Of a DNA stretch of 63,760 nucleotides, positions 49,894-59,397 are shown one piece after another. Positions within the stretch are counted from its first letter, which is position 1; every line of letters begins with the position of its first letter. This stretch comes from Vicinamibacteria bacterium (GTDB lineage Bacteria; Acidobacteriota; Vicinamibacteria; Vicinamibacterales; UBA8438): assembly GCA_022820675.1 (NCBI GenBank), contig JAJEFC010000431.1, forward strand, positions 1 through 63,760, read 5' to 3'. A program made the translations under genes and the position numbers. The notes beneath the pieces were generated by a model. That model was not told the origin of the DNA. It did no database searches and was given only the letters and a program-made list of their open reading frames with translations.

Positions 49894-52109
49894 TAGCAGG
49901 CTCGACGAAGTCCACGAAACCCATCCGACAAGCTAAACGCAAACAAGAATTCCCGTTGCCTCCGCACAAACTCAAGAGGAGTCATCATGCTGACGTAAAT
50001 TAGAAGCCCCCTGCTGAGTTCCACACTCGGCCTATCAAGGTGACGGCACGCGCGTATTGCCGTCTCAACAATCCATGCATTCTGAAGTCGAAGCGCTGCA
50101 GCTACAACTTTGTCAATATATCTGTCCGACAAAACCCCCGTGCACTCTACAGCAAATTTTACAGACAACACATTATCAGCCTTCCTCACTGTGCGATACA
50201 CCAATTCACCTAGTGCATCCCGAAAACGACCTATCGCTGACGGCGTCGCCCGAAAAGCTACACCAATGAACCTCAAACAATGGACAGCGCGCCGGACAGC
50301 GGGGTCTGCGACGTTTACGACCCTTCCACGCAAAGAACTGATTTCATTCCAGCAACCCTCCGCAATCGCCGCCGTCGCATCGCTCCCCATTTCGCAATAA
50401 AGAGCCAACGGTTCCCGCATCAGCTCATCTTGGGCAATCGCGTCAATTGGCACCTTGGCTGGGTCAATATTGAGACGCCGGGCTACAAAAAACTCCGCCA
50501 ATCTTCGGTGAACAAAACTAAACCGCCGTTCGGGCCCATCGCCTACCCGTGCAATTCTAACGAATTCCAAGGCTTGCACTACTGCCTCAACCGTCCGACC
50601 ATTCCAAGCGGGATTGCCACTTTCTATCGCATTTTTTAGCTCCTCCAGAGGAGCCTCTAGCCCAAACTTCTGAAACAGCGTCTCTGCAATGACGCCCGTA
50701 CATTCGACGATTTGTTCTGGCGTCACCGGCTCAGACGGCCTCCAAGACGTTCTCCCAATTTTATCTACTCGCGACTCCAAATAACTCTTGTAGAGTTCCA
50801 CCTGTGTTTTTGGCAATTCATCGGGATGCCCTTCTGAGTACGGAACTAGCAACCCAACAGTAAAGGGAGTTCTCAGAGCCCGCAGTAGACTCGAATTGTC
50901 GGTAAACAAAGCTCGTAAAGTTTCTGACTTGTAGTAATTTGTCCTGCGTAAACTATTTCGAATCTGCAAGTCTGAAAAAGGTTTGAGTTCATAAACTGCA
51001 TCCGCGTCAAATGCGCCGCCTGGCTTTCTGAACAACCTGGACGCCAGAATACCCCGCGCTTCAGGCCCGGTGCAAAGGAATTTATACACAGCGAGCGACA
51101 CACACTCAATCACGTCTGATTCTGGGTCGTCCCTGTTGAGGATGGCAGGGATTTCGTCGAAGGAATCCAGAATAAAGAAAAAACGCCCTTGCTTTACCAT
51201 GGATGCAAACCGCGTATCATCTCCAACTTTTTCGTTAAGAAAATCGCTGGCATATATGTCACACCGCTCAAGTGTGTTGGTCTCTATAAACTGAAGAAGT
51301 TGCCGATCAAGCGCAGGAGCTTCGGGTCCCGGCAACAATGCAGGTCTCCATTCCTTGAGATCTACATAAACGGGCACGCGCCCCGTGTCGTTGATTTCGG
51401 CCAAGAGGTTGCGGGCCAATTTCCGGAGAGCGACACTTTTTCCGGAGCCTGGGTCACCGAGTACCAGGAAAGCCCTGGATTTTCGGTCAGCGCGAATGGC
51501 GTCTAGTAGCTTCGCCACGGTACGTTTCATTCGCCCCTTGCGCTTTATCTCCACGAACGCATCAAGGGGCTCGAAGTTCGCGGCTGTCCATGCCGTTTCC
51601 CGGTCGATGCGGTCGAGGTCCATTCTAAGCACTTGCCCCAGAGACTGTAGGCCCAGTCGGAAACTACGCTCACTCCTGGCAGATTGCGACCCTGCCGGGC
51701 ACGCCTCTACTGTCGTTGTCTCTCGACTAGAATAGTAGATGATTACAAAAAAGACGACGAGCGTGACCCCGAGTGCCAAGGGTGACGAGGTGGCCGTCGG
51801 TTCGACGGGCCCTATCGCATCGGGAGATGGCGAGCGGAAGATACTACCAAAGATGTCATCTGGCCACTGGCGATAGGAGCCAAGCGCCGTCAGGAGTCCG
51901 ATGATGGACGTGTTTAAAATGGCATACTTGCCATAATCGGGTGGCCCCCACACGCGAATGGAAACACGTAGAACGGTGAGAACGGCCATTCCGAGAAGCG
52001 CCGTAAACGCAAGGCTCCTCGTAAAGAAGTAACCGGCAAAAAGGATGGTGGCGACGGTGACAAGTACGTAGATTAGGAGGCGTTGCTTGCCGTTTAGATG
52101 GGGTGTCAT
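49848..52109 (-). CDS. Membrane-anchored NACHT-type STAND NTPase
   Basis: The 753-residue protein has three to four membrane segments at the N-terminus (about 11-30, 33-50, 62-78, 111-127), then a NACHT domain: Walker A LGDPGSGKSVALRKL (217-231), YVDLKEW (248-254), Walker B FFFILDSFDEIP (310-321) and sensor-like GILASRLFRKPGG. The C-terminal 350 residues are helical, with RRFSFVHRRLAEFFVARRL typical for NACHT proteins. Bacterial NACHT proteins are known in anti-phage defence; here no effector is fused, but membrane segments and the partner gene could fill that role. Codon and base use are clearly more A/T-rich than neighbours, indicating transfer. ATG 52109 lacks a good ribosome binding site. 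Confidence 0.83.
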   Translation of the reverse strand: MTPHLNGKQRLLIYVLVTVATILFAGYFFTRSLAFTALLGMAVLTVLRVSIRVWGPPDYGKYAILNTSIIGLLTALGSYRQWPDDIFGSIFRSPSPDAIGPVEPTATSSPLALGVTLVVFFVIIYYSSRETTTVEACPAGSQSARSERSFRLGLQSLGQVLRMDLDRIDRETAWTAANFEPLDAFVEIKRKGRMKRTVAKLLDAIRADRKSRAFLVLGDPGSGKSVALRKLARNLLAEINDTGRVPVYVDLKEWRPALLPGPEAPALDRQLLQFIETNTLERCDIYASDFLNEKVGDDTRFASMVKQGRFFFILDSFDEIPAILNRDDPESDVIECVSLAVYKFLCTGPEARGILASRLFRKPGGAFDADAVYELKPFSDLQIRNSLRRTNYYKSETLRALFTDNSSLLRALRTPFTVGLLVPYSEGHPDELPKTQVELYKSYLESRVDKIGRTSWRPSEPVTPEQIVECTGVIAETLFQKFGLEAPLEELKNAIESGNPAWNGRTVEAVVQALEFVRIARVGDGPERRFSFVHRRLAEFFVARRLNIDPAKVPIDAIAQDELMREPLALYCEMGSDATAAIAEGCWNEISSLRGRVVNVADPAVRRAVHCLRFIGVAFRATPSAIGRFRDALGELVYRTVRKADNVLSVKFAVECTGVLSDRYIDKVVAAALRLQNAWIVETAIRACRHLDRPSVELSRGLLIYVSMMTPLEFVRRQREFLFAFSLSDGFRGLRRACYWRVIVMLGCCWEEL

Positions 52110-52391
52110 GCAGCAGTGCTTGGTTGGGGGAAATGGAACGTATCCGTTGCCAGGCCATCCGCCTGTCGATATGTCCTTCCGCTCTACTGTGTGGTCCGCT
52201 CCGCTACCTCACTCTAGGCAGACCCTGTTCCACCATTCCGCTGAGTCTTCGTCGACCCGGGCCTTGTCGGGCTGTGGGCGAGCGAGGGCTGGGCCGGCGG
52301 GCTGCCGCCAGCGAAGGCCCTAGCTGGATACGTCAGTCATATGGTGGCTCCGCCGATGCGACACCGGCACCCGCCCGACCGACGACGAACC
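52110..52391. other. Gene-free gap at the right edge of the A/T-rich insert
   Basis: No coding sequence is supported here. The base composition changes from A/T-rich to the GC-rich background at about 52200-52300, which may mark the junction of the transferred segment; no direct repeat or integrase site was found. Confidence 0.45.
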
Positions 52392-52430
52392 GGAACCCCG
52401 GGCGGGGCATCGCCCGCCCCTCGGGGTCCC
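52392..52430 (-). terminator. Long GC hairpin after the ankyrin gene
   Basis: An imperfect hairpin lies just downstream of the ankyrin stop at 52435: GGAACCCCGGGCGGGG, a loop around CATCG, then CCCGCCCCTCGGGGTCC. It probably ends the minus-strand operon that begins at 58367. No T-run follows. Confidence 0.55.
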
Positions 52431-52434
52431 GCCC

Positions 52435-54225
52435 TCAGCAGGACACGCAGTTGTCGTTGTTGACGGCGCCGAGGCCCTCGAGCAGGGCCAGCGTCTCGGG
52501 GAACGGCAGCGTGCGCTGGTACGGGCCGTTCGCCATGTCCGTGGTGGTCTGGCCGCGGCGGCTGACCACCATCACGTCGGCGCCCTGCTCCACGAGATAG
52601 CGCACCATCTGGGTGTCGCCGCGGGCGGCGGCGTGGTGGAGCGCGGTGTAGCCCTCGTGGTCGCGGGTGTTCACGTCGACCCCGATCTCCTCGACCAGGT
52701 ACCGCACCGACGGCAGCCAGCCGTCGGGCACGTGCCGGTGGGCGTTGGACTCGAAGCCCTCGCCGTAGCCGACGCCGGAGGCGGCGTGGATGGGCCACAC
52801 GCCGGGGTCGCCCGCCTCGACCGGGGGCAGCCCCGACGGGTCGGGCGCGGCCTCGCCGTCGCGGCGGCGGCGCGGCTCGGGCGCGCGGGTGGGCACGTGG
52901 GGATCGGCGCCGTAGGCCCGCAGCAGCTTCATGGCCTCGACGTCGGTCGCGTAGGCGGCGCGCCAGAACGGGGTCGCCCCGTCGACGCTCTCCGAGCAGC
53001 AGTGGTTGTAGGACATGTACCAGAGGTGCTTGGCGAGCCGCACGTTCGGGTCGGCCCCCGCCTCGAGCAACGCCTCCATGACGTCGAGGTAGGTGGCCTC
53101 CTGCTGGTCGTGGGCGCGGGGCTGCGGGTAGCGCGCCCGCGGCGCCCACTGCAGGTTGAGGGCCGCGAAGAGCGGCGTGGCCCCGGCGGCGGTGGCGACG
53201 TTCGGATCGGCGCCGCGCTCGATGAGCCGCAACGCGAGGTCGAAGTGGCCGTTCATGGCCGCGATCTGCAGCGGGGTCGTGCCGTCGCCGCTCGCCCGGT
53301 CGACGTCCGCCCCCGCGTAGAGCAGGGCCATGGCCACCTCGGCGTGCCCCTGGCGGGCCGCGTGGAGCAGGGCGGTCAGCCCGCCCTGCACGCCCACCCG
53401 CTCGGTGTAGGCGCGCGGCGTGCCGCGCTCGAGCTGCGCGCCGTCCCCGAAGCTCGGAACATCGTCGAGCAACTGCACTTCCCGCGCGGCCCGGACCGCG
53501 GCCTGGACCTCGCTCGCGGTGGGCTGCCACCCCTGCCGCTCGCCGGGCGGGGCCGCCGCCCGGAAGCCGTCGAGCACCTGCTTCCGCCGCTGCGCCGCCG
53601 CCCGGTCCATCGCGTCGAGCGCAGGCAGGTCGACGACCCTCGTGGCGACCTCGAGATCCGCGCCGCGCTCCATCAGCACGTTCACCGGTCCGAGGCGGTT
53701 GGATGCGGCCGCGAACATCAGCGGCGTCTGCCCCCAGGTCCGCTCCCGGGCGTTCACGTCGGCCCCGTGATCGAGCAGGGCGGCGACGGCGGCGGCGTTC
53801 CCCGCCTGCGCGGCGAGGTGGAGCGGCGTCGCCCCGCTCGACGACTCGGCGTGCGGGTCGGCCCCGGCCTCGAGCAGCGCCTGCACCACCTCGGCCTGCC
53901 CGCTCCGCCCCGCCACGTGCAGCGGCGTGTGCTGCCCGATGCGGGTCGTCGCCTCGAGGTTGGCCCCGGCGTACAGGAGCATCCCGGCCATCTCGAGATC
54001 GCTCCGCATCGCCGCCCAGTGCAGCGCGGTCATGCCGTCGGGCCGGGCCGTCTGCACGTCGGCGCCCCGCTCGAGCAGCCCCCGGACGGTCTCGACGTCG
54101 CCCCGGACGGCGGCGTCCGCCACCGGGGAATCGGCCGCCGAGACGGCCACCGACCACAGGGACGGCGCCGCGCACAACGCCGCCAACACGACCACGACCG
54201 CGCCCGCGCGCAGTGACAGTCTCAT
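52435..54225 (-). CDS. Secreted ankyrin-repeat protein (second copy, 596 aa)
   Basis: The product has a signal peptide (1-31) and about twelve ankyrin repeats in two blocks (about 33-190 and 275-580) separated by a charged, non-repeat linker (VLDGFRAAAPPGERQGWQ and on). Typical units are TALHWAAMRSDLEMAGMLLY, TPLHLAAQAGNAAAVAALLD and TALHHAAARGDTQMVRYLVE. The C-terminus ends NNDNCVSC with two cysteines. It starts 20 bases downstream of the DUF1552 gene, with GGGGGAGAG before ATG 54225 as in the first ankyrin gene. Probably a scaffold for the exported DUF1592/DUF1552 proteins; that role is inferred. Confidence 0.92.
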   Translation of the reverse strand: MRLSLRAGAVVVVLAALCAAPSLWSVAVSAADSPVADAAVRGDVETVRGLLERGADVQTARPDGMTALHWAAMRSDLEMAGMLLYAGANLEATTRIGQHTPLHVAGRSGQAEVVQALLEAGADPHAESSSGATPLHLAAQAGNAAAVAALLDHGADVNARERTWGQTPLMFAAASNRLGPVNVLMERGADLEVATRVVDLPALDAMDRAAAQRRKQVLDGFRAAAPPGERQGWQPTASEVQAAVRAAREVQLLDDVPSFGDGAQLERGTPRAYTERVGVQGGLTALLHAARQGHAEVAMALLYAGADVDRASGDGTTPLQIAAMNGHFDLALRLIERGADPNVATAAGATPLFAALNLQWAPRARYPQPRAHDQQEATYLDVMEALLEAGADPNVRLAKHLWYMSYNHCCSESVDGATPFWRAAYATDVEAMKLLRAYGADPHVPTRAPEPRRRRDGEAAPDPSGLPPVEAGDPGVWPIHAASGVGYGEGFESNAHRHVPDGWLPSVRYLVEEIGVDVNTRDHEGYTALHHAAARGDTQMVRYLVEQGADVMVVSRRGQTTTDMANGPYQRTLPFPETLALLEGLGAVNNDNCVSC

Positions 54226-54245
54226 GACGCTCTCCCCCGCTCTCG

Positions 54246-55631
54246 TCAGATGCTGAGCGCGAACTCGCCGGTGCTGTCGCCGAAGCTCGCCCGCTCGTGC
54301 CCGAGCGCGTGCAGCAGGCTGAGCATGGCGTTGGCCATCGGCGTCCCCTCCGGCGCCCGCAGATGGCACCCGCCCGGGAGCCGGCCGTTGGCGTGGCCGA
54401 GCAGGAGCAGCGGGCAGCGCTTGTGGTTGTGCAGGTTGGGGTCGCCCATGCCCGACCCGTAGAGGATGACGCTCTTCTCGAGCAGGTCGCCGTCACCCTC
54501 CTGCGTCTCTTTCAGCTTGTCCATCAGGTACGGCAGCAGGCTGACGTGGTAGCGGTTGATCTTGTTGAACTCGACGATCGCGTCCTCGCGGCCGCCGTGG
54601 TGCGACGCCGAGTGGAACGGCCGGTCGGTGCCGCTCAGCGGGTAGACCCGGCCCGAGGCGTCGCGGCCCATCTTGAACGAGAACACGCGGGTGACGTCGC
54701 TCTCGAAGGCGAGGGCCTGCACGTCGAACATCAGCTTGACGTGCTCGTCGAACGAATCGGGCACGCCGGCCGGCGCCGCCGGCAGCTCGCGCGGCTCGCC
54801 GCTCATGTTCCGCTCCTCGACCCGCTGGATGCGCCGCTCGATCTCGCGGATGTTGTCGAGGTAGCGCTCCATCCGCCGCCGGTCCGTCGCCCCCAGCTCG
54901 CGCGTGAGCTCGGACACCCGCGAGGTCATCCAGTCGAGGATGCTCGCGTCGGTCTTCCGCCGGGCCGCGCGCTCCTCGGCCGTGCCCCCGACCCCGAAGA
55001 GCTGCTCGAAGGCGACCCGCGGGGACCGGGTCACGGGCAGCGGCTCGGTCGGCGAGGCCCAGCTTATCGAGTCGGTGTAGACGCAGGTGTAGCCGTAGGC
55101 GCAGCCGCCGGCCTGGTCGACGTTCTCGATGCAGAGCTGCATGGACGGGATGGGCGTCTCCTGACCGAACTGCTGGGCGTGCAACTGGTCGAGGGAGGTC
55201 CCGGCGAAGACGTCCGAGCCCTGGGTCTGCTTGGGGTGCGACTGGGTCAGGAAGACGGAGCTGGTCCGGAAGTGGTCGCCGCCGATCTCGGGGGGCGAGA
55301 ACGCCTCGGCCATGCCCACGTCGGTGTCGCTGACGATGGTCAGGTGCTCGCGGTACGGCTCGAGCGAGCTCAGCGCGCCGGCGCCGAGGTCGAAGTCGCG
55401 CCCGGCCTTGGCCGGGGCCCACAGGTGCTGGGTGCCTCCCCACGCGTTGGAGCCGGCCGCGCCGTGCACCATCTCGATGGTGATGAGACGGGTCGGGTCG
55501 AGGGCGGCGGCGGTGGCCGCCGACACCCGTCCCGCGGGACGCATCGCGTCGAGGAACGGCAGGGCCAGGGTCGCGGTCCCCACGTCACGGAGGAACGTCC
55601 GGCGAGGAAGGTGCTTTCCAGTGATGAACAT
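54246..55631 (-). CDS. DUF1552 family exported protein (second copy)
   Basis: The 461-residue product begins with a twin-arginine leader (GKHLPRRTFLRDVGTATLAL) and carries DUF1552 landmarks: ITIEMVHGAAGSNAWG, TSLDQLHAQQFGQETPIPSM, YLDNIREIERRIQRVEER, LMFDVQALAFESDVTRVFSF and LHALGHERASFGDSTGEFAL. It is clearly related to, but not a recent copy of, the protein at 27314-28687. ATG 55631 has GGGAGA upstream. The upstream gap to the DUF1592 gene (297 bases) contains repeat debris, including a short relative of the element at 10471, but no gene. Confidence 0.92.
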   Translation of the reverse strand: MFITGKHLPRRTFLRDVGTATLALPFLDAMRPAGRVSAATAAALDPTRLITIEMVHGAAGSNAWGGTQHLWAPAKAGRDFDLGAGALSSLEPYREHLTIVSDTDVGMAEAFSPPEIGGDHFRTSSVFLTQSHPKQTQGSDVFAGTSLDQLHAQQFGQETPIPSMQLCIENVDQAGGCAYGYTCVYTDSISWASPTEPLPVTRSPRVAFEQLFGVGGTAEERAARRKTDASILDWMTSRVSELTRELGATDRRRMERYLDNIREIERRIQRVEERNMSGEPRELPAAPAGVPDSFDEHVKLMFDVQALAFESDVTRVFSFKMGRDASGRVYPLSGTDRPFHSASHHGGREDAIVEFNKINRYHVSLLPYLMDKLKETQEGDGDLLEKSVILYGSGMGDPNLHNHKRCPLLLLGHANGRLPGGCHLRAPEGTPMANAMLSLLHALGHERASFGDSTGEFALSI

Positions 55632-55928
55632 GAGTCTGTCTCCCAGCCTGCCTGTCTCGTCTCCTGAATGTTCCGCCTGTAAGCGATTTGCGCGGCTTCG
55701 GCTCGCCAATCGCCGCCACGACTCCACCGCCTCCGCGCGAAGACGCCGCCCGGACCCAACCCGCCAGCCGCACCGCTTCAGCCCGGCAATCGTCACCGCT
55801 GACGCTCGTGCCGGTGAACTTCCAACGAGACCGCCAAGTCGCGCTACGGCCTCCGATGGCCGCCCAACCCGAACCCGCCAGGAGTTCTGCGTCGTTCCTG
55901 CGGCAGAGACTCCTGCGACGCCGACGGC

Positions 55929-58367
55929 CTACTGCACGGCGGCGCCCGCCTCGCCGGCGCCGGCCGGTTCCGCCCGCTGCATCGTGAACGCGGGGCTCCG
56001 AACGACCCCCAGGATGAACGACGACAGGCGGTAGCCGTCGTCACGCGCGTTCCCCGCGATGCGCCGGACCGTGGGCATGTCGTAGTGCTCGACCCGCCGC
56101 CCCAGGGCATAGGCCATGAGGTTCTCGGTGAACGTCCGGGCCAGCGGCGCCTCGAGCTTCATCAGCGCCCCCCGCAGCTCCTGCGGGGTCGACACCGGGG
56201 TCCCGTCCCACATCTCGCCGCGGGTGTCGAGGGGCATGCCGTTCTCGCGGATGCGCCACTTCCCGATGACGTCGAAGTTGTCGAGGGCGAGCCCCAGCGG
56301 GTCCATGAACCGGTGGCACGCGTTGCACGTGGGGTTCGTCCGGTGGACCTCCATCCGCTCGCGCGTCGTGAGGGCCCGGCCGTCGATGACCGTCGCCGTC
56401 TCGTCGAGATCCGGGATGTTCGGCGGCGGGGGCGGCGGCGGCGTGCCGAGCACCACCTCGAGCACCCACTTGCCCCGCAGCACCGGCGAGGTCCGGTTGG
56501 CCATCGACGTCAGCATCAGCACCGAGCCGTGGCCGAAGAGGCCGCGCCGCTGGTCGCCGAGGTACTCCACCCGCCGGAACTGCGGCCCCGCGACGTTCGG
56601 GATGCCGTAGTGGCGCGCGAGCCGCTCGTTGACGAACGTGTAGTCGGCCGTGAACAGGTCGAAGAAGCTGCGATCCTCCCGGACGAGGCTGTCGAACAGC
56701 AGCTCGGTCTCGCGGCGCATCGCGTCGGCGAGCTGCCGGTCGAAGTTGGGGAACCAGAACGCGTCGGGCTGCACCTGGTCCATGTCCTGGAGCCGCAGCC
56801 ACAGCGCCGCGAACCGGGTGGCCAGCGACTCGGCCCGCGGATCCGCCAGCATGCGCCGCGTCTCGGCCTCCAGCATGTCCGGGTCGGACAGCTCGCCGGC
56901 CGCCGCCCGCGCCAGCAGCGCCTCGTCGGGCGGTCCGCCCCAGAGGAAGAAGGCGAGGCGCGAGGCCAGGGCGACATCGGAGACCCGGTAGTTCTCGCCC
57001 GGCGCGACGGGCTCCGCCGGCCGTTCGATGCGGAACAGGAAGTCGGGGCTGGCCAGGGTCGCCTGGAGCGCGGTGCGGATGCCCGTCTCCCAGTCGCCCT
57101 CCTCGCGACCCGCCTCGTAGAACCCCATGAGGTCCGCGAGATCGGCGTCGGTCAGGGGCCGGCGGTACGCCTGGGCCCCGAGCCGCCCGACGATCTCCTC
57201 GGCGCAGGTGCGCTCGGTGGCGGGCGAGGTCGGACGGCAACTGAAGACCCTCTGGCGGCTGGGGGTCTCCGACACGCCGGTGACGTCGTAGGGACCGTCG
57301 ACGATGAGGTCCCGCATGTGCGGCAGGGCGGTGATGCCGTACCCCAGGTCGCCGATCTCGGTGTCGACGATCGACCACTCGTGCGGCGCCAGCACGTCCT
57401 CGACCGGCCCCTCGAACTGGCGGACGAACACCGCCGACACCCGGTGAGGACCCGCCCGCACGAAGATCGGCGCCTCGACCTCCAGGTTCACCCCGTTGGG
57501 GTCGGAGGTCCGCAGCCACTGGTCCATGGCCAGCACCGCGGCCGGCTCGCCGTCGATGGAGATCTCGATCTGCTCGTTCCGGATCGTCGACCCCGACAGG
57601 CCGCCGGTCGTCGTGTGCTGGAACGCCATGCGGAAGACGTAGTCGCCGTCGGCCGGGAAGTTGTGCACCACCGAGAACCCGCCGCGGGTGCCGTAGGGGG
57701 CGCCCTCCACCTGGTCCCACTGCGAGTACGCGCGGGACTTGGCGTAGGTCGTCTGCTTCGGCAGCGCGTTCGGGTTCCCCACCGCGAGCTGGCTGACCTC
57801 GGCCGCGGCCCGGAGGTATCCGTCGAGCAGCGTCGCCGACAGAAGCTGGACATCGGCGATGTTGTCGAAGTTGGCGCTCATGGTGTCGAGCGGCAGGTAG
57901 TCGCCGGCATCGATGTCGAGGGCCAGCAGATCGCGGACGGCCTGTGCGTACTCGTGGCGGTTCAGGCGCTGGAAGGTCCGGTAGCCGGGGTTCGGGTCGG
58001 CCGCGGCCGTCTCGTCCACCACCGACTCCAGCGTCTCGACCAGCGCCGCGAGCGTCTCCCCCGGCGGGCGCCGCATGCCCGGCGGGGGCATCATGTTCGC
58101 CCGCAGCTTGCGGATCATCTTCTCGGCCCGCTCCGCGTCGGCCCCCGCGGCGCCGACGTCGAAGCCGTCCAGCGAGAAGTTGCCGGTCAGCATGCGGTCG
58201 TTGTGGCAGCGCTGGCAATAGGTGCCGACGACGCCGTTCAGGGCGTCGTGGTCGAGAGCGGCGGGCGGCGGCGCGGCCGCTTCCTGCGCGGCCACGTGGG
58301 CGGCTGCGCCAAGGACGGCGAGCCCGGCGGCGACGACCGCGGCGGGGACGGCAGGGACTCTCATCAT
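55929..58367 (-). CDS. DUF1592-type multidomain cytochrome (second complete copy)
   Basis: The 812-residue exported protein repeats the domain order of the 28817-31375 protein: signal peptide (1-28), haem site CQRCH (51-55), MIRKLRANMMPPPG, FQRLNRHEYAQAVRDLLALD (DUF1587), Ig-like middle, YRRPLTDADLADLMGFYEAG (DUF1595), SRLAFFLWGGPPDEALL (DUF1592), second haem-like CNACHRFMDPLGLALDNFD near 683 (DUF1588) and AYALGRRVEHYDMPTVRRIA (DUF1585). A run of seven prolines (GTPPPPPPPNIPD) sits in the DUF1588 linker. It is first in a minus-strand set with DUF1552 and ankyrin. Function unknown; extracytoplasmic redox role inferred. Confidence 0.93.
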   Translation of the reverse strand: MMRVPAVPAAVVAAGLAVLGAAAHVAAQEAAAPPPAALDHDALNGVVGTYCQRCHNDRMLTGNFSLDGFDVGAAGADAERAEKMIRKLRANMMPPPGMRRPPGETLAALVETLESVVDETAAADPNPGYRTFQRLNRHEYAQAVRDLLALDIDAGDYLPLDTMSANFDNIADVQLLSATLLDGYLRAAAEVSQLAVGNPNALPKQTTYAKSRAYSQWDQVEGAPYGTRGGFSVVHNFPADGDYVFRMAFQHTTTGGLSGSTIRNEQIEISIDGEPAAVLAMDQWLRTSDPNGVNLEVEAPIFVRAGPHRVSAVFVRQFEGPVEDVLAPHEWSIVDTEIGDLGYGITALPHMRDLIVDGPYDVTGVSETPSRQRVFSCRPTSPATERTCAEEIVGRLGAQAYRRPLTDADLADLMGFYEAGREEGDWETGIRTALQATLASPDFLFRIERPAEPVAPGENYRVSDVALASRLAFFLWGGPPDEALLARAAAGELSDPDMLEAETRRMLADPRAESLATRFAALWLRLQDMDQVQPDAFWFPNFDRQLADAMRRETELLFDSLVREDRSFFDLFTADYTFVNERLARHYGIPNVAGPQFRRVEYLGDQRRGLFGHGSVLMLTSMANRTSPVLRGKWVLEVVLGTPPPPPPPNIPDLDETATVIDGRALTTRERMEVHRTNPTCNACHRFMDPLGLALDNFDVIGKWRIRENGMPLDTRGEMWDGTPVSTPQELRGALMKLEAPLARTFTENLMAYALGRRVEHYDMPTVRRIAGNARDDGYRLSSFILGVVRSPAFTMQRAEPAGAGEAGAAVQ

Positions 58368-58526
58368 GGGATCGCCTCGAACCGCCGGAACGCGAATCGC
58401 GCAAGTTTAGCAGATTGTCACGCCCGTTGCCTCTCCGTCACTCTCCGTCCCTCTCCGTCCGAGGCAGCCGCTGGCTCTCCGGCCAATGGGTGCTAGGATG
58501 GTGCCCACGGGAAGAGGTTCGCGTTC

Positions 58527-59081
58527 ATGCAGCAGCCCCCGCCGAGCAATCGTCCGAACCAGCCGCTGGACCCCGTCCACACGCGGGCCCCGGTCTTCTC
58601 GCCCGGCAGCGGCTCGGCCGGCACGCCGGTGACGGTGGAGACGACCAACCTCCCGGCCGTCACCCCGATCTACCTCGGCATGGGGGCCACCCGATCGAGC
58701 TTCGAGGTTCTCGCCCAGCTCGTCACCGACGAGTTCGGCACGATGTCGACGGTCATCGACGTGCCGACCTGGGCCACCACCGACCGGACCCACTTCTTCG
58801 TCCTCGTCGACGTGTACTTCCGGCCCCTCGCGGTGTCCGCGCCCTTCCACGTCACCGAGCCCGACGGCTCCCTGCGGCGCCAGGGGCGTATCGCAGACGG
58901 CGGGGGCAACTGCCTCGTGCTCGAGGAAGGGGGCGAGGGCGGCGAGCGCTACGTGCTTACCGGCGACCGGCTGGGCCTCGCGCCCGGGGACGACGTGGCG
59001 GTCGAGGGCCGCCTCGGGGAATCGGCCGGCTGCCCCGACGGCATCGCCCTGGAGGTCGTCCGGGTCACGCCCCCGAGTTGA
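58527..59081 (+). CDS. DUF5818 domain protein, 184 aa
   Basis: The cytoplasmic-looking protein (no signal peptide) begins with a proline-rich tail and an Ig/IPT-like segment (SPGSGSAGTPVTVETTNLPA), then a C-terminal beta domain with GRIADGGGNCLVLEEGG and GDDVAVEGRLGESAGCPDGI, which looks like DUF5818. Role unknown. TAGGAT at 58493-58498 is a possible -10 and GGAAGAGG a ribosome binding site before ATG 58527. It stands between divergent neighbours without an operon partner. Confidence 0.68.
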   Translation: MQQPPPSNRPNQPLDPVHTRAPVFSPGSGSAGTPVTVETTNLPAVTPIYLGMGATRSSFEVLAQLVTDEFGTMSTVIDVPTWATTDRTHFFVLVDVYFRPLAVSAPFHVTEPDGSLRRQGRIADGGGNCLVLEEGGEGGERYVLTGDRLGLAPGDDVAVEGRLGESAGCPDGIALEVVRVTPPS

Positions 59082-59335
59082 TCGCATTCTCTGAACGACG
59101 TCCCATCCGGCCGGCACGCTGACTCGCCGGCCGTGCTCGCGGGACGGAAGCCCCACCGGAAACCGAACCCGACAGAACCTCCGTCCGCGGGCGAAACGAC
59201 ATCGGAGTATCCGCCACTTCCCCCACGGCCCCACCCCGGTTTACCAGCACCCTCGCGCGAGGATGGCGGCGGGCACGAATCCTGCTTCGGCCCGGTGGCC
59301 ACCATGGCGCTCATCCAGCAGGCGGAACTGGTCTA

Positions 59336-59370
59336 TTGACTAAATTTAATTTAATCCATAAATTTATGGA
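59336..59370 (+). promoter_or_regulatory. A/T-rich promoter with overlapping palindrome
   Basis: TTGACT (59336-59341), 17 bases, then TAAATT (59359-59364) makes a good promoter. The perfect palindrome TCCATAAATTTATGGA (59355-59370) covers the -10, and TAAATTTAATTTA (59341-59353) is a second near-palindrome. The site contrasts sharply with the GC-rich surroundings and fits a repressor operator for the ATPase gene at 59398. Confidence 0.65.
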
Positions 59371-59397
59371 CATCGCTTGCACGCAGTAAACATCGAC

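Noticed and set aside
52110..52434. Integration site or tRNA gene at the edge of the A/T-rich segment.
   Set aside because: No tRNA-like structure, integrase gene or flanking direct repeat could be found by eye.
56085..58496. An 803-codon plus-strand frame opposite the second DUF1592 gene.
   Set aside because: Antisense shadow of a gene with complete family landmarks.
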